DNA from: Burkholderiales bacterium RIFCSPHIGHO2_12_FULL_63_20
GTDB taxonomy: Bacteria > Pseudomonadota > Gammaproteobacteria > Burkholderiales > Burkholderiaceae_C
DNA length: 49,950 nucleotides
Direction of reading: 5' to 3'
NCBI GenBank assembly: GCA_001770775.1
Contig: MESA01000007.1
Location: 67,271-117,220 of the forward strand
Part shown: one piece after another, positions 43,845 through 49,950 of the stretch
Layout of the letters: every line of letters begins with the position of its first letter
How positions within the stretch are numbered: position 1 is the stretch's first letter
Program-made: the position numbers and the translations under genes
Notes under the pieces: model-generated
Database searches by the model: none
What the model saw: only the letters and a program-made list of their open reading frames with translations
What the model was told of the DNA's origin: nothing

Positions 43845-45647
43845 TCACGCCCTGCTGCGAGTGACAGGGCCAGTCGAATCGGGGGTCTGTTCCGCGGGTA
43901 TCGTTTCGCTGAACGGTGGTTTCTCGGTCGCGTTGGTGGGCGTGGGCGCCAGATCGGACAGCGCGGACAGCCGCTGTGAGGCCTTGTGCCCCTGCTCGAC
44001 CGCACGGCGCAGATCACTCAGGCGGGCCAGCCAGTCGTAGACCGTGGTGACCGGGAACTGCCCGCTGGCGCCGGCATGCAGCAAATGGGCCTTGGTGGTC
44101 TGGTAGGTGTCCTCGAAGGCATCACGGGCCTCGCTCGCCAGCCATTTGCCCTCGGCCGATCTGCCCTCGCTCTCCGGGTCTGCAGACTTGAAGAAGGCCA
44201 GCGCCGCGATGAAGACCGGGGCTACCGCGCTGGGCAGGTCGGTTGCGGGGGCGTTCAGGTTCACCGGCGCGCTGGCGTGGAGCGTGGATGCGGCGCTCGT
44301 CCCCAGGTCCACGGTGCGCACGTCATGCGCACCCAGCACCCCGACGTGGTACATCACCCGCGACAGGGTGTCGAAGTGGGTGGCGATGCGCAGCAGCTCG
44401 GGAAGCTTGTCGGCCACGTCCTGGTGCAGTTGCTGCCGACTCATCTGGCTGACAAAGCTGCCGATGTCCTTTTGCAGGTGCTCGACCACGGCGAGCTTGT
44501 GCGCCAGTTTGGTCTCTGCCTGCAGGGTGGGCACCGTGCGGGGCAACCTGGTCGGGTTGAGCTGAGTGGCCTCCGTCGCGAGCTGCAGTGCCAGGTGACC
44601 CATGCGGGCCAACTCGCGGCGCAACGCCTGCAGGGCCAGCGATGGCACGGAGGCGACGTTGAGGTCAAGATAATGCGGCCGCAACTCGTCCTCCTCCACG
44701 GTCTGGAAGCGCGCCTGCAGGAAACGCACCAGCGGCGTGGACAGGGGCCACATCAGCAGCACCCCGAGCGCGTTGAACGCTGAGTGAAAAATCACCAGTT
44801 GGGTGACCGGGTTGCCGTCGTGCATGAACCGAACGCCCACGTAGCGGATCAACTCGAGCAAGGGAGACAGCAGGGCCATGGCCACCACGGCCGTGACCAC
44901 ATTGAAGAGCACGTGAGCCGCGGCCAGTCGGCGCGCATTGGGTGTGGCGTTGATGGCTGCCACGATGCCAGTGAGCGTGGTGCCGATGTTCGCGCCAATC
45001 ACGATGGCCGCAGCCGTTTCCAGCGGGATCATGCCGCCGGCCACGGCGGTGAGCGCAATCGTCAAGGTGGCCGACGAGGCCTGCAAGACCACCGTAAGGA
45101 GCAGCCCGATGAGGACTGCCAGCAGCATGCCCCCGAGGTCGCGTCCCATGTCGGGCAAGGCATCCGGGCCCAGGCCGCCAAAACCCTCTTTGAGCAGGTC
45201 GATGCCCAGAAACAGAAGGCCAAATCCGGCCAACGTCCCGCCGAGCCCCCCACGCCGTGTGCCCTCGCCCGAGAGCTTGAGCGCCATCCCCACCCCGATG
45301 AAGGGCAAGGCAAACGCATCGATCTGGAACTTGAAGCCAATGAGTGCCACCAGCCAGCCAGTGACCGACGACCCCAGGTTGGAGCCGAACACGACCCACA
45401 GCGCCGACGTGAAGCTCAGCAGGCCGGCATTGACAAAGCCAATGGCGGCCACGGTCATGGCGGTGGAGGACTGGACCAGGGCAGTCACCAGGATGCCGGT
45501 GAGCAGGCCGTAAAGCCGTGTGCGGGTCCATGCCGCAAGGATGCGCTCGAGCGCACCCCCTGCGGCGAGCTTGAGTCCGTCGGTCAGCATGGTCATGCCC
45601 AGCAGGAACAGACCAATGCCACCGAGGAGATTCACGAGCAACAACAT
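43845..45647 (-). CDS. Na/phosphate cotransporter family protein with PhoU-like tail
   Basis: Membrane protein of 600 residues. Residues 1 to about 305 hold the two inverted Na/Pi repeats with their QSS signatures, ALVQSSTAMTVAAIGFVNAG and VVLQASSATLTIALTAVAGG, plus ANIGTTLTGIVAAINATPNA. The C-terminal half is helical and PhoU-like (LAHKLAVVEHLQKDIGSFVS), as in YjbB-type proteins, which export or co-transport phosphate. It ends convergently with the RND pump gene. A hairpin without T-run (43827-43848) lies between the two stops. Confidence 0.92.
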   Translation of the reverse strand: MLLLVNLLGGIGLFLLGMTMLTDGLKLAAGGALERILAAWTRTRLYGLLTGILVTALVQSSTAMTVAAIGFVNAGLLSFTSALWVVFGSNLGSSVTGWLVALIGFKFQIDAFALPFIGVGMALKLSGEGTRRGGLGGTLAGFGLLFLGIDLLKEGFGGLGPDALPDMGRDLGGMLLAVLIGLLLTVVLQASSATLTIALTAVAGGMIPLETAAAIVIGANIGTTLTGIVAAINATPNARRLAAAHVLFNVVTAVVAMALLSPLLELIRYVGVRFMHDGNPVTQLVIFHSAFNALGVLLMWPLSTPLVRFLQARFQTVEEDELRPHYLDLNVASVPSLALQALRRELARMGHLALQLATEATQLNPTRLPRTVPTLQAETKLAHKLAVVEHLQKDIGSFVSQMSRQQLHQDVADKLPELLRIATHFDTLSRVMYHVGVLGAHDVRTVDLGTSAASTLHASAPVNLNAPATDLPSAVAPVFIAALAFFKSADPESEGRSAEGKWLASEARDAFEDTYQTTKAHLLHAGASGQFPVTTVYDWLARLSDLRRAVEQGHKASQRLSALSDLAPTPTNATEKPPFSETIPAEQTPDSTGPVTRSRA

Positions 45648-45757
45648 GGGAGGGAGGGCCTCTGCTTTCTGGTCATCAGAACATCACAAGGGGCGCCATC
45701 TTGCCACGCCTGCCCTGCCGGGGCGCTCTGTGGGACGGTGCCCATGCGGGCACGGCG

Positions 45758-47449
45758 TCAATCGGCCAGCGGCGCGCGCCGCTCCAGTGCCGCCAGCCCG
45801 CGTCGATCGGCCGCGAGCTTGACGGCATCATCGATGCTACGCACCGTCAACTGCGTGGCAGGCAAGGCGGCGCGCTGCAAGACTTCATGGGCGTGGCGTT
45901 TGAGGCGGGCCAGCAGGACATGCTGCCCGGCACGATCCAGGTCGTGGCAGAGGTCGCGCAGCGCTTCCACGCTGGTGCCATCCAGATCCGGTGACTCCTC
46001 CAGGCTGAGGATCAGGGTGTGCCAGCCCGGACGGTGGTGCAGCACATGCCGCACCTGGCCCAGCAGGCTTTCGACGTTGGCGAAAAACAGCGGGGCTTCG
46101 GGACGCAGGATCACCAGCCCCTCTTCCTGCGTGGCCTGGGGATAGATGGCCCGGTCGATGAAGTCGTGGGTGTCGTCCATGCGGCCCAGTTCAACCACCC
46201 TGGCCTGCGCCAACCCGCGCAGCGTCATGAACAGGCTGACGCCAATGGCCAGCAGCAGTCCGTCGAGCACCCCGAGCCACAGCACGGCGGCCACAGCGGC
46301 CACGGCAATGAGGCGGTCGCGGTGCCACAGAAAATACGGCTGAAAGATGCGTGGGTGGAGCATGTGACTGAGCGCGTACACGACGATGGCACCCAGCACC
46401 GGCTCGGGCAGGTCTTCGATGAAAGGCAGCAGCGTGAGCACCACGATGAGCAGGACCCCGGCAGCAAACAGGCCAGACCATTTGGTTTTCGCGCCGCTGG
46501 CTTCGTTGGCCACACTGGCCGAGTAACCGGCTCCCACCGGCATGCCGTGCAGCAGGCTACTGAACACATTGGACACGCCCAAGGCGATCAGATCGCGGTT
46601 GGGCTCGTTGCGGTCACCGTGGCGCAAGGCCAGCGTGCGGATCGAGCCATACGACTCGGCGTACAAGATGAGCACCATGGCCACGCCCAGCTCGCCCAGG
46701 CGCAACCACTGCGTCCGGTTCAGTTCAGGCACGGCATAAAGCTCCAGGTTGACCTGGATGTCACCCACGCGGATCACGTCCCAATCTGCCAAGGGCCCCC
46801 AGCGTTGCAGCGCGATGCCCACCACCATCACCACCAGGGCGACCGGCACATGCTGTTTGAGCCGTCCCAAGCCCAGCATCAACAGCAGCGCGCAGCCCCC
46901 CACCGCAAGACTGGGCAGATGCCAGTGGTCGATTTGCCGCAGGAGTTCGGGAATCAGATGCTGCAGGTCAGGGGCCTGGATGTGCAGCCCCACCAGCTTG
47001 GGGCCTTGCTTGAGGATGATGACCAGGGCCAGGCCGAACGTGAAGCCACGCAGCACGGGCTTGGCGATGAAGGCCGAGACGCCGCCCACTCGGGCTGCCG
47101 CCCCCACCAGAAACAGCACACCCGTGAGCAGCACCAGCCCGGAGGCCATCGCAAAACGCAAGGTCAAATCGCTGCCAGCCAGGCTGCCCGTGGCCGCAAA
47201 CAACACCGCCGCCGATGACGATGTGGCCGAAACAATGGCGAACCGGCTGCTGCCCAGCAGGCCATAGCAGAGTAGGCCAACGAACAGGGCCATGACCCCG
47301 GCTTGGGGTGGCATGTTACCAATGCCGGCGTAGGCCACCGCCTCCGGCAGCAGCAAGCCGGCCACCGACAAACCGGCGACCAGGTCTCGCCAGGTCGGCT
47401 GCCCCGGCGACCAGCGCTGCCACCAGTAAGCCAGGGTATGGGTCACCAT
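45758..47449 (-). CDS. SulP family anion transporter with STAS domain
   Basis: Membrane transporter of 563 residues (start ATG 47449, overlapping the exonuclease stop by one base). The N-terminal SulP signature WRDLVAGLSVAGLLLPEAVA and the core segments GLLCYGLLGSSRFAIVSATS and SVANEASGAKTKWSGLFAAG are followed by ten or more helices. A cytoplasmic STAS domain covers about 435-545 (LVILRPEAPLFFANVESLLG, then ESPDLDGTSVEALRDL). Members move sulfate, bicarbonate or dicarboxylates; the substrate here is unknown. Confidence 0.93.
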   Translation of the reverse strand: MVTHTLAYWWQRWSPGQPTWRDLVAGLSVAGLLLPEAVAYAGIGNMPPQAGVMALFVGLLCYGLLGSSRFAIVSATSSSAAVLFAATGSLAGSDLTLRFAMASGLVLLTGVLFLVGAAARVGGVSAFIAKPVLRGFTFGLALVIILKQGPKLVGLHIQAPDLQHLIPELLRQIDHWHLPSLAVGGCALLLMLGLGRLKQHVPVALVVMVVGIALQRWGPLADWDVIRVGDIQVNLELYAVPELNRTQWLRLGELGVAMVLILYAESYGSIRTLALRHGDRNEPNRDLIALGVSNVFSSLLHGMPVGAGYSASVANEASGAKTKWSGLFAAGVLLIVVLTLLPFIEDLPEPVLGAIVVYALSHMLHPRIFQPYFLWHRDRLIAVAAVAAVLWLGVLDGLLLAIGVSLFMTLRGLAQARVVELGRMDDTHDFIDRAIYPQATQEEGLVILRPEAPLFFANVESLLGQVRHVLHHRPGWHTLILSLEESPDLDGTSVEALRDLCHDLDRAGQHVLLARLKRHAHEVLQRAALPATQLTVRSIDDAVKLAADRRGLAALERRAPLAD

Positions 47450-48396
47450 CACAGGTCCCGCTGCAGGCACTCACCCGCGCGGCTGGAGAAGCGCTCCAAA
47501 GCAGTCTGCCGCTCAATGTCAATGCGGGCCGAGCGCCCCCCATAGACGTCTTTCCTGAGCCATTCACACTCGGCCTCCAGCGCCGCAGGGTTGCCCACCT
47601 GCGTGTGCCAGACCTTGCGTTCGGCGTCCCAGCGGTAGCCGCGCGAGCGCAGGGCATCTTTGCTGGAGAACGGGGAGCCGGTGGCCTGCACACGGTAGCT
47701 GGTTGCCTGTGCTGCAGCCAACAAGCGGGCCAGGCCGGTCTCGCCGGTGTTGGGCAAGGGTGCGGCCAACACCGCCAGCAGAGCGTGGCAATCCATCTCG
47801 GCGCGGTGGGCGTCGTAGAAAAAACCCAGCTCGTGCGCCAGGAACTCCAGCTTGGCCGAGCCGCGCCCTTGCGCCTGCCAGTCGATCTCGGACACAGAAC
47901 AAGCCCAGGGCAGATAGGCGAAGGCCGGCAGGCGGTTTTCCATGAAACCGCGATCAAAGCGGGCGTTGTGGGCGATGACCAGATCCACCCCTGCCATCAG
48001 CTCGGCCACACGCGCCTCGTTCAGGCGTTTACCGTCGACCATGGCATCGGTGATGCCCGTCACGCGGGTGGCCTCGGCGGGAATCGGGCGGCCGGGGTCT
48101 TCCAGCTCGTCGAACACCTCCTGCACCTGCAGGGGCAGTCCGGTGGCCTTGTCCACATCCACCAGGATCAGGGCCAGCTCAATGAGGCGGTCCTTGCTGC
48201 TGTCCAGGCCGGTGGTTTCGGTGTCCAGAATCAGCACCTTGGCGATCTCGCCCTGCCGTTTGTGGCCAAACTCGCGCCGGGGCTTGAGCCGACGCAGCAC
48301 CCGGTAGTCGGGATGGCCATCAAGCACCTCGGCCATGGCCTCGGGATCGGCGAAGCTGGCGTCCAGCAAGGGCGTGGGGTTGGGTGTGCGGGCCAT
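47449..48396 (-). CDS. DnaQ-like 3'-5' exonuclease
   Basis: DEDDh-type exonuclease of 315 residues. ExoI is VLILDTETTGLDSSKDRLIE, ExoII is LVIAHNARFDRGFMENRLP and ExoIII is HRAEMDCHALLAVL, so all four acidic residues and the histidine are present. About 50 N-terminal and 85 C-terminal residues flank the nuclease domain; the C-terminal part (SSKDALRSRGYRWDAERKVW) resembles a DNA-polymerase-III-epsilon-associated extension whose role is unclear. It is too divergent from replicative epsilon to be called dnaQ. It starts four bases after the yfbR-like stop. Confidence 0.9.
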   Translation of the reverse strand: MARTPNPTPLLDASFADPEAMAEVLDGHPDYRVLRRLKPRREFGHKRQGEIAKVLILDTETTGLDSSKDRLIELALILVDVDKATGLPLQVQEVFDELEDPGRPIPAEATRVTGITDAMVDGKRLNEARVAELMAGVDLVIAHNARFDRGFMENRLPAFAYLPWACSVSEIDWQAQGRGSAKLEFLAHELGFFYDAHRAEMDCHALLAVLAAPLPNTGETGLARLLAAAQATSYRVQATGSPFSSKDALRSRGYRWDAERKVWHTQVGNPAALEAECEWLRKDVYGGRSARIDIERQTALERFSSRAGECLQRDL

Positions 48397-48400
48397 GGCG

Positions 48401-49006
48401 TCACTCCCCTTGCATGAGCGAGTCCAGCGTCATCTCGAACGCCGGGCCGAAGGTGTCGAGGAAATAGCGTACCTCGGGTGTCATGTGCTCGTCCAGCTTG
48501 GCACGTACCTGCAGGGCGGCCTGCTCGAACTCCTGGTTGCCGTAACGCAGCTCGGCGCGGCATTTGAGCCAGGCCGCCAGCCGGTCGGCCGACTTGACCA
48601 GACGCGCCTCGTGCTCGGGCCACACATGGTGGTCCATGGCACCCTGGATGGCGGGCTGCAAGGCGGCGGGCAGCAGTTGCAGCATCTCGGCACACACCTC
48701 ACCTTCGAGGTGCTGAGTGGCATGGCGCATGGCGGGCGAGTATTTCACCGGCGTGGGCAGGTCACCGGTGATGGCTTCGGTGGCGTCATGGAACAAGGCG
48801 CGCGTGGCCACCGCATTCGGATCGACGTCGTTGCCCAACACGTCGCGGCTGATGACAGCCAGGGCGTGGGCCAGCACGGCCACTTCCCAGCTGTGCTGCG
48901 CCACGTCCTCTTCGACCGCATTGCGCATCAAGCCCCAGCGCTTGATGAAACGCAGGCGGGACAGATGGGCGTAAAAGGGGCTGTGGAGTGCGGGAGACTG
49001 AGACAT
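48401..49006 (-). CDS. HD-domain 5'-deoxynucleotidase (YfbR-like)
   Basis: HD-superfamily phosphohydrolase of 201 residues, start ATG 49006. The metal-binding residues are visible in EEDVAQHSWEVAVLAHALAV (His), TRALFHDATEAITGDLPTPV (His-Asp) and the later VKSADRLAAWLKC (Asp). The sequence order matches YfbR, which dephosphorylates deoxynucleoside 5'-monophosphates. It is the first gene of a compact three-gene minus-strand operon with the exonuclease and the SulP transporter. Confidence 0.92.
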   Translation of the reverse strand: MSQSPALHSPFYAHLSRLRFIKRWGLMRNAVEEDVAQHSWEVAVLAHALAVISRDVLGNDVDPNAVATRALFHDATEAITGDLPTPVKYSPAMRHATQHLEGEVCAEMLQLLPAALQPAIQGAMDHHVWPEHEARLVKSADRLAAWLKCRAELRYGNQEFEQAALQVRAKLDEHMTPEVRYFLDTFGPAFEMTLDSLMQGE

Positions 49007-49147
49007 GGGCACGCTGGGACACAAACAGGGGCGACAAAAGGGCTCCCATCTTCTCCCAAAAAGGCTCCCCTGCGAGGTCTATCGCGCTGACTTGTAGGGG
49101 GGGCACGCCTGGCGCACAATCAAGCTCTCCCCACCACCCACTCCTTC

Positions 49148-49528
49148 ATGTCGGACGACATTGGCAAATACATCGTCATCGGCTTCGTGTTGCTGTTTGG
49201 TGTGCTGGCCTGGCGGGCTTGGCAGATTCACCAGCACAGTCCGGAATGGCCCTATGTGATCGGAGAGGTGACGCTGTCACGTGCCTACGCCCAAAACGAC
49301 TTTGGCGAGGATGTGGGCACACCCAGTCACCGCTGGCAGACCGAGGTGCAGTACCGTTATGAGGTCAGTGGCATCCCAATGACGGGCAAGCGGCTGCGGG
49401 CGTTTGGACGACACCACTTCACCCAGGAAGAGGCCGAGGCGGAGATTGCCCCCTTCCCTGTGGGCAAACAGGTGAAGGTTTACTACGACCCCGCCAAGCC
49501 GGGCACGAGTGTGTTGATACCGGGTTGA
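49148..49528 (+). CDS. DUF3592 membrane protein
   Basis: Protein of 126 residues with one N-terminal membrane helix (about 9-25, IVIGFVLLFGVLAWRAWQ). It is followed by a beta-rich DUF3592 domain: WPYVIGEVTLSRAYAQ, VQYRYEVSGIPMTGKRLRAF and the typical ending GKQVKVYYDPAKPGTSVL. Function is unknown. It is divergent from the yfbR-like gene; the next gene, 90 bases downstream, has its own promoter. Confidence 0.85.
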   Translation: MSDDIGKYIVIGFVLLFGVLAWRAWQIHQHSPEWPYVIGEVTLSRAYAQNDFGEDVGTPSHRWQTEVQYRYEVSGIPMTGKRLRAFGRHHFTQEEAEAEIAPFPVGKQVKVYYDPAKPGTSVLIPG

Positions 49529-49560
49529 CGCCAGATTGATCACTCAGGCGAAGGCCCTTG

Positions 49561-49589
49561 TTGCATACCCTGCAGGGTATTTGTATACT
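49561..49589 (+). promoter_or_regulatory. Promoter of the second RND-type adaptor gene
   Basis: TTGCAT at 49561-49566 and TATACT at 49584-49589 are separated by the ideal 17 bases. Transcription would start near 49596 and translation from 49619 after AAGGAG. The spacer is filled by a palindrome. Confidence 0.7.
49565..49580. promoter_or_regulatory. Palindromic operator in the promoter spacer
   Basis: ATACCCTGCAGGGTAT is a perfect 16-base palindrome lying between and touching the -35 and -10 elements, a position where a bound repressor would exclude RNA polymerase. The form resembles operators of CsoR-family (copper or persulfide) repressors, but the regulator is not identified. Confidence 0.6.
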
Positions 49590-49618
49590 CTGCTTGACAT
49601 TCAAACAAGGAGCCGTCG

Positions 49619-49950
49619 ATGGCCACCCGCTTCGCACGACACTGTTGCCTCTCTGCCGCCCTGTTGCTGACCCTGAGTGCTTGGGCGCCTGCCCATGCTG
49701 ATGCCTCCGCCACACGGCCGGTGCCCACGTTGACGTTGCAGGGACAAGCGCAAGGGGCAGAGCGTCAGTGGGACGGGGTGATTCAAGCCGTGCGCCAGAG
49801 CACCGTGGCGGCCCAGGTGCCTGGCAACGTCACAGCCTTGCTGGTCAAGGCTGGTGACACGGTGAAGGCCGGACAGGTGCTGGCCCGCATCGACGCCCGC
49901 GACGCCTCGGCGGGCCTGCTGCGCAGTCAGGCCGATGTGGCCCAGGCCGA
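49619..49950 (+). CDS. RND-type efflux adaptor (membrane-fusion protein), cut at window end
   Basis: The frame from the ATG at 49619, preceded by AAGGAG, stays open to the window edge (110 codons). Residues 1-27 are a signal peptide (LSAALLLTLSAWAPAHA). The following part carries the lipoyl half-motif STVAAQVPGNVTALLVKAGD and TVKAGQVLARIDARD, as in periplasmic adaptors of RND or related efflux pumps. The pump partner and substrate lie outside the window. The operator in its promoter suggests it is induced by a specific ligand. Confidence 0.85.
   Translation, partial: MATRFARHCCLSAALLLTLSAWAPAHADASATRPVPTLTLQGQAQGAERQWDGVIQAVRQSTVAAQVPGNVTALLVKAGDTVKAGQVLARIDARDASAGLLRSQADVAQA

Noticed and set aside
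43827..43848. The GTGAGCCGG/CGGTCTCAC hairpin between the RND pump and Na/Pi genes as a terminator
   Set aside because: It overlaps the Na/Pi stop codon, has a bulge and lacks a T-run.
1..49950. CRISPR array, insertion sequence, prophage, integron or toxin-antitoxin operon
   Set aside because: No regularly spaced repeats, transposase, integrase or paired toxin/antitoxin genes were seen on either strand.

Overview
The window is GC-rich, densely coded chromosomal DNA that looks like a betaproteobacterium of the order Burkholderiales. This rests on gene order (an envelope/cyclophilin/lpxH operon beside cysS; a ccoNOQP-ccoGH-hemN-fnr block; a cysI-DUF934-cysHDN-SUMT-ferredoxin block) and on protein character. 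It is an inference, not a species identification. I see no phage, insertion sequence, CRISPR array or clear foreign island. Nearly all sequence is explained by 49 protein genes (two cut by the window edges) and two tRNA genes. No gene-free stretch exceeds 300 bases, apart from the roughly 440 bases at 35239-35676, which hold the tRNA genes, their promoter and a terminator.

Layout. (1) 1-5602: cysS (cut, minus), then a tightly overlapping plus-strand envelope operon: TPR protein, L,D-transpeptidase, periplasmic cyclophilin, cytosolic cyclophilin, LpxH. (2) 5697-9613: clpS-clpA (minus), a divergent cold-shock protein gene and a CBS-domain gene. (3) 9717-10970: icd. (4) 11109-22454: a microaerobic respiration block. 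It contains the complete cbb3 oxidase genes ccoNOQP (including a 45-codon ccoQ), the assembly genes ccoS, ccoI, ccoG and a short ccoH, a TauE/SafE-like membrane protein, hemN and fnr. Three FNR-type boxes lie between hemN and fnr, upstream of ccoG, and inside the tail of ccoS just ahead of ccoN. (5) 22570-24101: a DUF192 protein and a patatin-like lipoprotein. (6) 24166-32849: assimilatory sulfate reduction: TauE/SafE permease, CysI, DUF934, APS reductase, CysD, CysN, uroporphyrinogen-III methyltransferase, a 7Fe-type ferredoxin and a ferredoxin-NADP reductase. Together these give sulfate activation, APS reduction, sulfite reduction, the first step to its sirohaem cofactor, and a plausible electron supply. 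(7) 32893-35238: a TPP riboswitch followed by a TonB-dependent outer-membrane receptor. (8) 35341-35539: two tandem tRNA-Asn genes. (9) 35677-39293: a lytic transglycosylase, an alkaline phosphatase, an unrecognised small protein and CreA. (10) 39410-49950: an RND efflux adaptor/permease pair, a Na/Pi cotransporter, a SulP transporter, an exonuclease, a YfbR-like nucleotidase, a DUF3592 protein and the start of a second RND-type adaptor.

Most of the window is ordinary housekeeping and respiratory content. The parts most worth following are the TPP riboswitch in front of a TonB receptor, with a visible Shine-Dalgarno-sequestering stem; the three-site FNR circuit around the cbb3 genes; a palindrome shared between the ccoG leader and the promoter of the last adaptor gene; and the small protein at 38353-38823, whose N-terminus faintly resembles the ADP-ribosyltransferase fold.
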